Positions 8,113 to 16,095 of a stretch of DNA of 64,000 nucleotides are shown here, in pieces; position 1 is the stretch's first letter; the number at the start of each line of letters is the position of its first letter. Origin of the DNA: CAYMZZ01 sp964395095 (GTDB lineage: Bacteria; Bacteroidota; Bacteroidia; Chitinophagales; Chitinophagaceae); NCBI GenBank assembly GCA_964395095.1, contig CAYMZZ010000006.1:228082-292081 (forward strand). The letters are read 5' to 3'. Under the pieces are notes generated by a model. The model saw only the letters and a list, made by a program, of their open reading frames with translations. It was not told where the DNA came from and ran no database searches. The position numbers and the translations under genes are program-made.

Positions 8113-10218
8113 ATGTACACTAACGAGTTAACTAAGTCTATCCAGCAATCCACGCTCCAACTGCTGAGCGCCATAAAGGATGGAAAAATCTCAGCCAATC
8201 AGATCGAAGGTTTGCGCGAAGCACTCCGCTTTCACGAATATCGCTACTATATCCTCAACGACCCGCTCATCTCCGATGGCGAATACGACCAACTCTATAA
8301 AGCCCTTGAAAAGATGGAGGCAAGCGAGCCTTCGCTGGTTACGGCCGATTCACCCACCCAGCGTGTGGCCAAAGGTCTCACCAAAGATTTTCCTGCGGCC
8401 GCACACCTGGTGCCGATGCTTTCGCTCGACAACTCTTACAATGCAGACGACCTGCTCGATTTTGACCGCAAAGCGCGCGACCTCTCCGGTGAAAAAGAGA
8501 TTGAATACTGTGTAGAACCTAAATTCGACGGTGGCAGCATCTCCTTGATCTATGAAGATAATTTGCTGGTTCGCGGCGCTACCCGCGGCGATGGCGTGGA
8601 AGGAGACGATATCACGCCCAATATCCGCCAGATCCGGTCGGTTCCCCTCTCCGCTTCATTTTCAAAGTATGGGCTGCAAACAGTAGAAATCCGCGGTGAA
8701 GTGCTGATCAATAAAAGCAATTTTGCCCAATACAACCAGCAATTGATGGAGCAGGGCCTGCCACCGCTGGCCAACCCACGCAATGCCGCATCCGGCACAC
8801 TTCGCATCAAAGACAGTACTGAAGTAGCCCGCCGCAATCTCGAGGCATTTGTGTACCATATCAGCTATGTAAATCTGATGGAGGGGAAACCTATGCCCCC
8901 GGAGCTGAGCTCACACGCCGGATCACTGGAGCTCCTCTGGAACCTGGGATTCCGAAGCCCTCAAAAAGAAAAACGCGTTTTCAAAGGTATACAGGCCGTT
9001 ATCGACTATTGCCTGGAATTTGAAAAAACCCGCGACGATCTGCCTTATGAAATCGATGGAATGGTGATCAAGGTAAACGACCTGAATCTGCAAGATCGCA
9101 TGGGCATGACATCGCACCATCCCCGCTGGGCCATCGCCTTCAAGTTTAAGGCAAGGCAGGCGACCAGCAAGTTGCTGATTGTGGAGTTTCAGGTGGGGCG
9201 CACAGGCTCTATTACTCCCGTTGCCAAGATCCAACCCGTGCCGATTGGCGGCGTCACCGTTTCTTCCATTTCACTTTTCAACGAAGAAGTAATACGCGAA
9301 AAAGATTTGATGATCGGCGACACTGTGCTGGTGGAACGGGCCGGAGACGTGATCCCCTATATCGTTAAGTCGCAGGCTGATCTGCGAACAGGCGAAGAAA
9401 AGAAAATACATTTCCCCAAACATTGCCCTGAATGCAATAGCGAGCTATTTAAAGAACCCGAAGAAGCTGTCTGGCGTTGTATCAATATTGACTGCCCCGC
9501 GCAGGTAGTGGAACGCATGATCCATTTTACCAGTAAGGATGCGCTGGATATCCGTGGCTTTGGTGAAGCCAATGTGCGGAAATTCTTTGGACTTGGCTTG
9601 CTAAAAGATATTCCGGGTATCTACAAACTCGACTTTGATCAAATTGGCAGGATGGAAGGGTTTGGCGCCAAAAGCATCGACAACCTGCGTAATGCCATAG
9701 AAGCTTCCAAATCACAACCTCTCCACCGCCTGATATTTGGACTGGGGATTCGCTTTGTAGGCGAAACCACCGCTAAAACCCTGGCGCAGAAAGTAAGCCA
9801 CCTGAAAGAGTTTGCCGGCTACACCGTGGAGCAATTAATGGAACTGGAAGATGTAGGTACCAAAGTAGCTTCCAGCATTCATCATTTTTTCAGCAATCCA
9901 CAAAACCTGCAAATGCTGGATGAACTGGAATCCCTGGGTCTGCAATTGCGCAATGTAAAAAAAGATAAAGTGGAAGCCGGCGGGTTGGCCGGACAAACCT
10001 TTCTCTTCACCGGCACATTGCCCACTCTGAAACGCAGTGAGGCCGAAGCCATGGCCGAAGCAAAGGGTGGAAAAATACTGAATGGCGTAAGCGCCAAACT
10101 GAATTATCTTGTTGTTGGGGATGACGCCGGCAGCAAACTGGAAAAAGCAAAAAAAATCAGTTCTGTTAAGATATTAAATGAAGCGGAATTTCTGGAACTT
10201 GTGAAGATGGTCGATTGA
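8113..10218 (+). CDS. ligA: NAD-dependent DNA ligase LigA
   Basis: This 701-residue protein has the complete LigA order. The Ia domain contains HEYRYYILNDPLISDGEYD (about 41-59). The adenylation domain has the active-site lysine K137 in EPKFDG, followed by an OB fold, a four-cysteine zinc finger (CPEC ... CINIDC, about 437-460), helix-hairpin-helix repeats and a C-terminal BRCT domain (about 620-698). It seals nicks in replication and repair using NAD+. About 30 extra residues precede the usual N-terminus; the ATG at 8113 is the only upstream start. The active-site loop reads KFDG rather than the more common KIDG, a tolerated change. It stands alone between the REP island and a foldback repeat. 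Confidence 0.98.
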   Translation: MYTNELTKSIQQSTLQLLSAIKDGKISANQIEGLREALRFHEYRYYILNDPLISDGEYDQLYKALEKMEASEPSLVTADSPTQRVAKGLTKDFPAAAHLVPMLSLDNSYNADDLLDFDRKARDLSGEKEIEYCVEPKFDGGSISLIYEDNLLVRGATRGDGVEGDDITPNIRQIRSVPLSASFSKYGLQTVEIRGEVLINKSNFAQYNQQLMEQGLPPLANPRNAASGTLRIKDSTEVARRNLEAFVYHISYVNLMEGKPMPPELSSHAGSLELLWNLGFRSPQKEKRVFKGIQAVIDYCLEFEKTRDDLPYEIDGMVIKVNDLNLQDRMGMTSHHPRWAIAFKFKARQATSKLLIVEFQVGRTGSITPVAKIQPVPIGGVTVSSISLFNEEVIREKDLMIGDTVLVERAGDVIPYIVKSQADLRTGEEKKIHFPKHCPECNSELFKEPEEAVWRCINIDCPAQVVERMIHFTSKDALDIRGFGEANVRKFFGLGLLKDIPGIYKLDFDQIGRMEGFGAKSIDNLRNAIEASKSQPLHRLIFGLGIRFVGETTAKTLAQKVSHLKEFAGYTVEQLMELEDVGTKVASSIHHFFSNPQNLQMLDELESLGLQLRNVKKDKVEAGGLAGQTFLFTGTLPTLKRSEAEAMAEAKGGKILNGVSAKLNYLVVGDDAGSKLEKAKKISSVKILNEAEFLELVKMVD

Positions 10219-10221
10219 ATA

Positions 10222-10320
10222 CTGGTTTGAAGTTGAGCGTTTAAGGTTTAAAATGTGAATTACAGTTTCAACCTACAAATAGTAAATTCAAACCCCGAAT
10301 TAAACCTTAAACCATAAACC
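10222..10320. repeat. AT-rich foldback repeat after ligA
   Basis: Words of the type GTTTAAGGTTTAA on the left pair with TTAAACCTTAAACC and its degenerate copies on the right. The space between ligA and the DUF2461 gene, both on the plus strand, is almost filled by this fold. It may act as a terminator for ligA, but no clean U-run follows. It belongs to the same class of foldbacks found at many other gaps in this window. Confidence 0.55.
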
Positions 10321-10332
10321 CTAAACCAGACA

Positions 10333-11001
10333 ATGCTTAATTCATCCACTCTCAAATTCCTCAGACAGCTCAGGAAAAATAACAATAAGCCCTGGTTCGA
10401 TGCCCACCGAAGCGACTACGAAGCAGCACGCGAAGATTTTGCGCGATTTATTCAGCAATTGATCGACACGCACGGGAAAAAGGATCCGGGCATTCGTAAT
10501 CTGCTGGCAAAGGGCTGCATGTTTCGCATCAACCGCGATGTTCGGTTTTCAAAAGACAAGTCGCCTTACAAAACTAATTTTGGCGCCAGCATCAATATGG
10601 GTGGAAAGCAGGCCGTGCATAGTGCGGGCTATTATTTCCACCTGGAACCGGGCGGCAGCTTTACCGGTGGTGGCATTTGGATGCCCCCTGCCGACGTATT
10701 GGGAAGAATTCGCCAGGAAGTGGATTACAACCTCGATGAGTTCAAATCGATTATTCAATCCCGCAGTTTCCGATCCGTTTATGGAGGCCTTGCAGACGAC
10801 CCTGAGTACAAACTGGTACGCGTTCCCAAAGGTTATGAAACGGATAATCCCGCAGCGGAATACCTCAAATACAAAAGCTATATCGCTTCCCTCTCCATTA
10901 GTGATGAAGAGTTAACCAGTCCGCAACTGCTGAAAAAGACCTTAAAAGCATTTGAAGCCCTGCAGCCGCTGCTTCAATTCTTAAACAGGCCCCATGACTA
11001 A
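10333..11001 (+). CDS. DUF2461 domain-containing protein (TIGR02453 family)
   Basis: The 222-residue sequence matches the DUF2461 family along its whole length: an N-terminal FLRQLRKNNNKPWFDAHRSDYE motif split by variable residues, central FRINRDVRFSKDKSPYKTNF, and GYYFHLEPGGSFTGGGIW followed by PP-type and R-rich helices. It has no signal peptide or membrane segment, so it is probably cytoplasmic. The biochemical function of the family is unknown. It sits between ligA and yceI on the same strand but is separated from each by more than 100 bp, so it is probably transcribed alone. A GGCCTGGCC/GGCCAGCC hairpin lies shortly after its stop (about 11030-11049), without a U-run. Confidence 0.9.
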   Translation: MLNSSTLKFLRQLRKNNNKPWFDAHRSDYEAAREDFARFIQQLIDTHGKKDPGIRNLLAKGCMFRINRDVRFSKDKSPYKTNFGASINMGGKQAVHSAGYYFHLEPGGSFTGGGIWMPPADVLGRIRQEVDYNLDEFKSIIQSRSFRSVYGGLADDPEYKLVRVPKGYETDNPAAEYLKYKSYIASLSISDEELTSPQLLKKTLKAFEALQPLLQFLNRPHD

Positions 11002-11109
11002 GATTTATACCAACCTAAAAAGGGGTCGGGCCTGGCCTTTGGGCCAGCCACTAGTATAGTACTCATTATCAAGCTTTTAATTTGATTGGGTAATTATTAA
11101 CAGAAGAAA

Positions 11110-11142
11110 TTTGGGTTATTCAATGTTTAAACATTAATTTTG
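11110..11142 (+). promoter_or_regulatory. yceI promoter (TTTG-N21-TAATTTTG)
   Basis: TTTG at 11110-11113 and TAATTTTG at 11135-11142 match the Bacteroidetes -33 and -7 consensus with a 21-bp spacer. The start codon lies 62 bp downstream. The -7 box overlaps the last base of the palindrome at 11122-11135. Confidence 0.65.
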
Positions 11143-11177
11143 TGGTATTATCAGAAATCAATCAATGTTTAAACGTT
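11122..11177. promoter_or_regulatory. Duplicated palindromic operator in the yceI promoter
   Basis: A perfect 14-bp palindrome, AATGTTTAAACATT, sits at 11122-11135, and a one-mismatch copy, AATGTTTAAACGTT, at 11164-11177. They are 42 bp apart, about four helical turns, so they lie on the same face of the DNA. One touches the -7 box and the other lies just after the expected transcription start. That arrangement suits cooperative repression by a dimeric regulator, for example MarR type. No such regulator is encoded next to it. Confidence 0.6.
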
Positions 11178-11204
11178 AAACTCTCAACCTAAAACTGAAA
11201 TACT

Positions 11205-11726
11205 ATGGCAATCTGGACAATTGACCCCATGCACACAGAGATCGGCTTTAAAGTAAAGCACCTGGTGATCTCTACCGTTTCCGGCAAATTCAATCAATTT
11301 GATGGAAAGATCGAAAGCGAGAATGAAGATTTCTCTGATGCCAGGATCAGCTTCACGGCGGATATCGACAGCATTAGTACCGGCAATGAACAAAGAGACG
11401 GCCACCTGAAATCAGCCGATTTCTTTGACGCGGCTAATCACCCCCAATTGAAATTTGAATCCACTTCCTTCAGCAAGAAGGGCGACGATTATGAGTTGCA
11501 GGGTAACCTTACCATCCGGGGCACTACCAGGCCGATTACGATGAGCGTAGAATTTGGCGGCGTTCAAACGGATATGTATGGTCGTACTGTAGCCGGCTTT
11601 GAGCTTACCGGAAAAATCAAGCGGCTTGAATACGGGCTGCAATGGAATGCAGTAACCGAAGCCGGTGGTGTGGTGGTAAGCGACGAAGTGAAGCTGGTGG
11701 CAAACGTAGAAGTAGTAAAAGAATAA
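11205..11726 (+). CDS. YceI-family lipid-binding-fold protein
   Basis: This 173-residue protein is a full YceI domain: W-x-IDPMHTEIGFKVKHL at the start, GKFNQFDG, the D-S-x-ST-x-N-x-RD-x-HL segment, and FEST ... LTIRGTTRPITM at the end of the sheet. It lacks a signal peptide, so unlike E. coli YceI it should stay in the cytoplasm. The fold is a lipocalin-like barrel that binds isoprenoid or other amphiphilic ligands in known members. Its promoter carries a doubled palindrome, indicating tight control. It converges on asd, with a shared perfect foldback terminator between them. The ligand is unknown. Confidence 0.93.
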   Translation: MAIWTIDPMHTEIGFKVKHLVISTVSGKFNQFDGKIESENEDFSDARISFTADIDSISTGNEQRDGHLKSADFFDAANHPQLKFESTSFSKKGDDYELQGNLTIRGTTRPITMSVEFGGVQTDMYGRTVAGFELTGKIKRLEYGLQWNAVTEAGGVVVSDEVKLVANVEVVKE

Positions 11727-11738
11727 TGTTTTTAATTG

Positions 11739-11806
11739 GGGGATTAGTGAATTCGGAAATTTATCAGGCTTCACAGACGGCCAAATTTCCGAATTCACTA
11801 ATCCCC
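11739..11806. terminator. Bidirectional foldback terminator between yceI and asd
   Basis: Two perfect 24-bp inverted arms (11739-11762 and 11783-11806, beginning GGGGATTAGTGAATTC) are separated by a 20-base loop. They lie exactly between the convergent stops of yceI and asd. The hairpin would form in both transcripts. There is no long U-run, so termination is inferred from position and stem strength. Confidence 0.65.
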
Positions 11807-11815
11807 AAATTCTCC

Positions 11816-12823
11816 TTAAAGCGCATTGCGCTTTAACAGCGATTCAGCTATCTGCACGGCGTTCGTGGCGGCTCCTTTTCGAAGGTTATCCGACACAATC
11901 CACATATTGAGTGTGTTGGGCTGCGATTCGTCGCGGCGAAGACGACCCACATACACATCATCTTTTTCGTGCGCGTCCATCGGCATAGGGTATTGTGCAG
12001 TGGAGGTATCATCTACTACTTTCACACCGGCGGCATTTGACAACAATTCACGTACTTCTGCCAGGTCGAAATCCTTTTCAAACTCCACGTTCACCGATTC
12101 GCTATGTCCACCCATCACCGGAATACGTACCGTGGTGGCGGTTACACGAATACTATCGTCTCGCATAATCTTCTTGGTTTCATTTACCATTTTCATTTCT
12201 TCCTTGGTGTAGCCATTGTCGAGAAATACATCAATTTGTGGAATCACATTCAGGTCGATGGGGTATTTATACGCCATTGGGTACTCACTTATATCCCCGT
12301 TTACCGCCTTCCTGCGTTCTCCCTGTAGCTGATCTACCGCTTTAACGCCCGTACCGGTTACGCTTTGATAGGTTGATACCACCACTCTTTTGATTTTGTA
12401 TTTCTGGTGTAGTGGCTGGAGTGCAACCACCATTTGAATGGTAGAGCAATTGGGGTTAGCGATGATCTTGTCATTTGGAGTGAGTATGTCGGCATTTACC
12501 TCCGGTACTACCAGAGGCTTTGCAGGGTCCATACGCCAGGCTGAGGAATTGTCGATAACCGTAATGCCGGCCTCAGCGAATTTGGGAGCCCATTCGAGCG
12601 AAGTGGACCCGCCTGCAGAGAAGAGAGCTACAGCGGGTTTGGCAGCGATGGCATCTGTCATGCTCACCACTTTGTATTTCCTTCCCTTAAATTCCACCTC
12701 CTTTCCCACCGATTTCTCAGATGCTACCGGCAACAACTCAGTGACCGGGAAATTACGTTCGGCCAATACCTGCAACATTTTGGTACCTACCAGGCCCGTG
12801 GCGCCTACTACTGCTACTTTCAT
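11816..12823 (-). CDS. asd: Aspartate-semialdehyde dehydrogenase
   Basis: The ATG at 12823 is chosen because GGAGAAGGAG precedes it and MKVAVVGATGLVG is the usual N-terminus; an in-frame GTG lies 18 bp upstream. The 335-residue enzyme shows the NADP-binding GATGLVG loop (residues 7-13), catalytic C126 in IANPNCSTIQ, and the SVTGTGVKAVDQL segment. It reduces aspartyl phosphate to aspartate semialdehyde, the branch point to lysine/diaminopimelate, threonine and methionine. It is transcribed alone. Its leader contains a Lys/Thr-rich mini-ORF and an intrinsic terminator 55 bp before the ATG, described separately, so expression is probably set by attenuation. No other promoter is visible between the terminator and the gene. 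Confidence 0.97.
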   Translation of the reverse strand: MKVAVVGATGLVGTKMLQVLAERNFPVTELLPVASEKSVGKEVEFKGRKYKVVSMTDAIAAKPAVALFSAGGSTSLEWAPKFAEAGITVIDNSSAWRMDPAKPLVVPEVNADILTPNDKIIANPNCSTIQMVVALQPLHQKYKIKRVVVSTYQSVTGTGVKAVDQLQGERRKAVNGDISEYPMAYKYPIDLNVIPQIDVFLDNGYTKEEMKMVNETKKIMRDDSIRVTATTVRIPVMGGHSESVNVEFEKDFDLAEVRELLSNAAGVKVVDDTSTAQYPMPMDAHEKDDVYVGRLRRDESQPNTLNMWIVSDNLRKGAATNAVQIAESLLKRNAL

Positions 12824-12877
12824 GTTTTTCTCCTTCTCCACCGCTGGGGCGGAGTTTTAAGTTGATGAATGGGGTTT

Positions 12878-12910
12878 AAAAAAACAGGCCTTCCCGTTTA
12901 GGAAGGCCTG
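12878..12910 (-). terminator. Intrinsic terminator in the asd leader (attenuator)
   Basis: On the minus strand, CAGGCCTTCC (12910 to 12901) pairs perfectly with GGAAGGCCTG (12894 to 12885) around a 6-base loop and is followed by seven U residues (12884 to 12878). It stands between the promoter at 13077-13108 and the asd ATG. Its 5' arm can alternatively pair over all 10 bases, two of them G-U, with the segment at 12954 to 12945 inside the leader ORF. Confidence 0.8.
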
Positions 12911-12936
12911 CCACTGCATTTATATGTATACATACA

Positions 12937-12990
12937 TCACGCCGCAAACCTTCCAGTGGAACGTTTCTTGGTGCGTTTTGTATGTTTCAT
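12937..12990 (-). CDS. Putative asd leader peptide, 17 residues, Lys/Thr-rich
   Basis: The mini-ORF reads MKHTKRTKKRSTGRFAA and ends in TGA. Four Lys and three Thr in 17 residues fit a sensor for two end products of the Asd pathway. Codons 13-16 form the antiterminator strand (12954 to 12945). A ribosome stalled at the Thr-Lys-Lys codons (12972-12964) would leave that strand free. A ribosome reaching the stop codon would cover it and let the terminator form. This is the logic of thr- and his-type attenuators. A small basic structural protein is the alternative reading. Translation has not been shown. Confidence 0.55.
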   Translation of the reverse strand: MKHTKRTKKRSTGRFAA

Positions 12991-13006
12991 CGTGCTGTTC
13001 AAAACT

Positions 13007-13064
13007 AAAACCTATAAGGTCTTTTATTAAAAACCTATAAGGTCTTTCAGACCTTATAGGTTTT
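13007..13064. repeat. Long palindrome plus third arm in the asd leader
   Basis: AAAACCTATAAGGTCT (13030-13045) pairs perfectly with 13049-13064 across a 3-base loop, and a third copy of the first arm lies at 13007-13022. In the minus transcript this falls just after the expected start site, before the leader ORF. The third arm could compete for the same partner. Similar ACCTATAAGGTCT palindromes are known as dispersed elements in Bacteroidetes genomes, so it may be a mobile palindrome rather than part of the attenuator. Confidence 0.7.
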
Positions 13065-13076
13065 ATAAAGTTCTGG

Positions 13077-13108
13077 CAAAAATAGCGGGTGTTTTTATTC
13101 ACGCCAAA
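13077..13108 (-). promoter_or_regulatory. asd: asd leader promoter (TTTG-N20-TATTTTTG)
   Basis: On the minus strand TTTG (13108 to 13105) and TATTTTTG (13084 to 13077) match the Bacteroidetes consensus with a 20-bp spacer. Transcription would begin near 13072, giving a leader of about 250 nt before asd that includes the palindrome, the mini-ORF and the terminator. Confidence 0.7.
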
Positions 13109-13159
13109 TAATGTTTTTTTCCCATGGATTTCCGCTATAGCCAGCTTTAGATTTACTCC

Positions 13160-14863
13160 ATGAAAGCCATTACCCTTTTCCTGATTGCCTTACTAACGAT
13201 CGATAAACTGCCTTCACAAACCTTTCGCGTCATCATCAGTGAGCTGATGGCCGACCCCAGCCCATCCGCCGGCTTACCCGAATACGAATGGGTAGAACTG
13301 TACAACCGATCAAATCATCCTGTGGACCTCGCTGGCTGGCGACTGGCAGATGCGAGCAGCTTGAGTGGACCATTGCCTTCCCATATCCTGCCTGCCGGAG
13401 CCTTTGTGCTCCTGGCCAGCGCCACCGCCAGCACCTATTTGTCGGCCCTGGCCACCTGCCTGCCTGTCAGCAGTTGGCCTTCGCTCGACAATAACAGCGA
13501 CCTCCTTGTCTTATACGACAATACAGGCACAGTGGTACACAGCTTTCGCTATGAAACTGGCTGGTACAAAAACGACCTGAAAAAAGAAGGCGGCTGGAGC
13601 CTCGAAATGCAATACCCGGAATACCCCTGCCAACCTGCAAGCAACTGGATGGCTTCCTCTTCCCCTGGCGGTGGCAGCCCCGGCAGTGGACCCGATCCAC
13701 CCCTTCCATTCTCCGCCTCCGAACTACAGATATTAAATAGCTATCCCATCGATGCCCAACATATCAGAATACAATTTTCTCATGCCGCCAATGAACGGGA
13801 GCTCAGCAACCCGACCAACTTTTCAATACGGTCTGGCCCTGCCATACTACAGACCGAACTGGCACTGCCTCTGCTCAATGAAATAATCCTCACCCTGGCA
13901 AATCCATTGGAAACTGATATTGTGTACGACATAATTGTCGGCGAAATCGGCGATTGCGCCGGAAGCCGTATAAATACCGATACCATCCGCATAGGAATAC
14001 CCCTACCCGCCGAAGTGGGTGATATTGTAATCAATGAAATCCTTTTCAACCCAAAACCCGATGGCGATGATTATATAGAACTTCTGAATTACAGCACCAA
14101 ATTCCTGGATGCCGCCAACCTGCGACTGGCCAGCCGCAATGCAGCAGGGCAACTACAATCTATCACCACAACGGCCAGTGCACCCGACCTCCTGGCGCCC
14201 GGGCAATACCGAGTCTATACCCGTGACAGTAGCCGGTTGACCCGACTTTTTCCGAAAGCGAAGACCAATTCTATTCGTCAACTCAATAGTTTTCCTTCCT
14301 ATCCGGATACGGAAGGTCGCGCAGTGCTGCTGCTTGCTTCCGGCGAAGTGCTGGATGAACTCGCTTACCGCGAAAGCTGGCACTTTCCTTTATTACCATC
14401 AAAAGAAGGCGTATCGCTGGAGCGGCTTCATGCCGAATCACCCACCGGCGATGAAACTAACTGGCATAGTGCTGCCGCACCCGATTACGGAACTCCGGGT
14501 TATGCCAATTCCCAATCGGGTTACCGCGGCGTAAACCATGATAAAATTTTCCAATTGGAGAATCGTCGCATTTCTCCTAATAACGATGGCTTTGAAGATC
14601 GCCTATTCCTACATTATCAAATGCCCGAACCCGGAAGGCTGGTGAATATCTGGATATTTGATGCTGGAGGCAGGATAGTCAGAATACTACAACAAAACAG
14701 CCTGCTGGGCGAGCAAGGAGTATTTGCCTGGGATGGATTGGATATGCAACAGCGCCCTCTGCCCTCCGGTATCTACATTATTGGTGCGGAATGGTTTGAT
14801 CTGAGAGGGAGAAGGAATTTTTGGAAAGAAGGCATCATCGTCCAGGGATCAGGATTGCCTTGA
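13160..14863 (+). CDS. Secreted lamin-tail-domain protein with CHU_C/FlgD-like C-terminus
   Basis: This 567-residue protein has a signal peptide (to about KLPSQ), a first lamin-tail domain (about 25-150: VIISELMADPSP ... EWVELYNRS ... DLAGW), a Gly/Pro/Ser linker, an Ig-like region (about 185-280), and a second lamin-tail domain (about 288-440: DIVINEILFNPKPDGDDYIELLN). A final module beginning ISPNNDGFEDRL resembles the gliding-motility CHU_C or FlgD Ig-like C-terminus and may direct type IX secretion. Bacterial lamin-tail proteins are surface or extracellular, often near nucleases or phosphatases, but no enzyme domain is present here. It is transcribed divergently from asd and converges on paaE. 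Its function is unknown. Confidence 0.85.
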   Translation: MKAITLFLIALLTIDKLPSQTFRVIISELMADPSPSAGLPEYEWVELYNRSNHPVDLAGWRLADASSLSGPLPSHILPAGAFVLLASATASTYLSALATCLPVSSWPSLDNNSDLLVLYDNTGTVVHSFRYETGWYKNDLKKEGGWSLEMQYPEYPCQPASNWMASSSPGGGSPGSGPDPPLPFSASELQILNSYPIDAQHIRIQFSHAANERELSNPTNFSIRSGPAILQTELALPLLNEIILTLANPLETDIVYDIIVGEIGDCAGSRINTDTIRIGIPLPAEVGDIVINEILFNPKPDGDDYIELLNYSTKFLDAANLRLASRNAAGQLQSITTTASAPDLLAPGQYRVYTRDSSRLTRLFPKAKTNSIRQLNSFPSYPDTEGRAVLLLASGEVLDELAYRESWHFPLLPSKEGVSLERLHAESPTGDETNWHSAAAPDYGTPGYANSQSGYRGVNHDKIFQLENRRISPNNDGFEDRLFLHYQMPEPGRLVNIWIFDAGGRIVRILQQNSLLGEQGVFAWDGLDMQQRPLPSGIYIIGAEWFDLRGRRNFWKEGIIVQGSGLP

Positions 14864-14865
14864 TA

Positions 14866-14904
14866 ATCATGTTTGCCATGATTACCCATGATGGCAATCA
14901 TGAT
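14866..14904. terminator. Hairpin between convergent lamin-tail gene and paaE
   Basis: ATCATG-T-TTGCCAT pairs with ATGGCAA-T-CATGAT around an 11-base loop, directly after the lamin-tail gene stop and about 110 bp past the paaE stop. It is symmetric, so it could end transcripts from both sides. It is not followed by a strong U-run. Confidence 0.5.
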
Positions 14905-15015
14905 GGACATAATGACCTTGACTATCTTGATTTTTTTATGAGCAATTCTGTCAATCTATTTCAGGACATGACACTTCCTACTTCCTACTTACAACTTACA
15001 ACTTACTACTCCCCC

Positions 15016-16092
15016 TCACCTGTCATCAAAATCCACCAACAACTTATCCGATCGCGGATGGCTCTGGCAGGTAAGAATAAATCCCTGCTTAACCTCCTCA
15101 TCTTCCAAACCCCAATGCACATCCATATGCACTTCTCCTTCGAGCAGGCGTGCCTTGCAGGTGCAGCATACCCCACCCTTGCAGGCATAAGGAAGGTCGG
15201 CGCCGGTAGCCAGGGCTGCATCAAGTATGGTTTGATCGCTGTTTTGCGGTATCTGGAATTCAATCGTACGCCCATCGAGCCGCATCCGAATGCTGGCCTT
15301 GGGGGTATCGGCTTTGGCTTCCGTTTTGGAGCCCGCAGTCACTTGCTGGCCGGGGGTAGTAAATAATTCGAAATGGATATTCTTCCTTTCGATACCGCTT
15401 GATTCCAGAAACTCCTTCACTTCAAATATCATTTGCTCCGGGCCACAAAGAAAAAATTCATCCATCTGTGCCAGGGGAATGAACCGGGCCAGCTCTTCCA
15501 TTTTCGCCTTATTGATCCTTCCCTGCAAGACGGAACTTTCCGCTTGCTCACGGCTCAGGATATGTATGAGTTGAAGGCGATCCATATAGATATTCTTCAA
15601 CCCCTCCAATTCTTCCAGAAAAATGATATCCTGGCGGCTTCGATTCCCATATACCAACGTAAAGCGGCTATACGGCTCCGTGGCCAGGGTTGCTTTGATG
15701 ATGGACATCACAGGCGTGATACCGCTTCCCGCCGCAAATGCGATATAATTTTTCCGATGTTGCGGATCGAGCGCAGTATGAAAGCGACCCACCGGAGGCA
15801 TTACTTCCAGTATATCGCCTGCTTTCAATTGCTCATTGGCAAAAGTGGAAAAAGCGCCGCCTTCCACTTTTTTTACCGCCACACGCCATTCGGCTTCCGC
15901 CGGAGAGCTGCATAGGGAATAGGTGCGCCGCACCTCCTCTCCATTCACGAAATGGCGAAGCGTGAGACTTTGACCCTGCTGAAAACGGAAACTTTCCCGC
16001 AATTCCTCGGGCAGATCCAGCACGATTGATACACAGGAGGGTGTTTCCCTGCGTACTTCCTTTACGCGAAGGGGATGGAAATGGATAGACAT
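15016..16092 (-). CDS. paaE: Phenylacetyl-CoA epoxidase reductase subunit PaaE
   Basis: The 358-residue protein has an FAD-binding reductase part with R56-x-Y58-S59, an NAD-binding part (AAGSGITPVMSI, CGPEQMI), and a C-terminal plant-type [2Fe-2S] ferredoxin with C304, C309, C312 and C342. This is the PaaE architecture: it passes electrons from NADPH to the PaaABC oxygenase, which epoxidises phenylacetyl-CoA. It follows the TetR gene by 3 bp and is in the same transcript. The oxygenase genes paaABC are 44 kb away at 60.4-62.6 kb on the other strand, an unusual separation. A general ferredoxin reductase is the alternative, but the domain order and the presence of paaABCDG favour PaaE. Confidence 0.92.
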   Translation of the reverse strand: MSIHFHPLRVKEVRRETPSCVSIVLDLPEELRESFRFQQGQSLTLRHFVNGEEVRRTYSLCSSPAEAEWRVAVKKVEGGAFSTFANEQLKAGDILEVMPPVGRFHTALDPQHRKNYIAFAAGSGITPVMSIIKATLATEPYSRFTLVYGNRSRQDIIFLEELEGLKNIYMDRLQLIHILSREQAESSVLQGRINKAKMEELARFIPLAQMDEFFLCGPEQMIFEVKEFLESSGIERKNIHFELFTTPGQQVTAGSKTEAKADTPKASIRMRLDGRTIEFQIPQNSDQTILDAALATGADLPYACKGGVCCTCKARLLEGEVHMDVHWGLEDEEVKQGFILTCQSHPRSDKLLVDFDDR

Positions 16093-16095
16093 GGG

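Noticed and set aside
11029..11049. GGCCTGGCC/GGCCAGCC hairpin as terminator of the DUF2461 gene
   Set aside because: The stem is short and has no U-run; left unassigned.
12824..13072. Lysine riboswitch upstream of asd
   Set aside because: The leader is too short and lacks the multi-helix core expected; the terminator with a Lys/Thr mini-ORF fits attenuation better.
12920..13102. A 60-residue minus-strand frame overlapping the asd leader
   Set aside because: It starts within the promoter-palindrome region, has no family resemblance, and conflicts with the better-placed 17-residue leader ORF in another frame.
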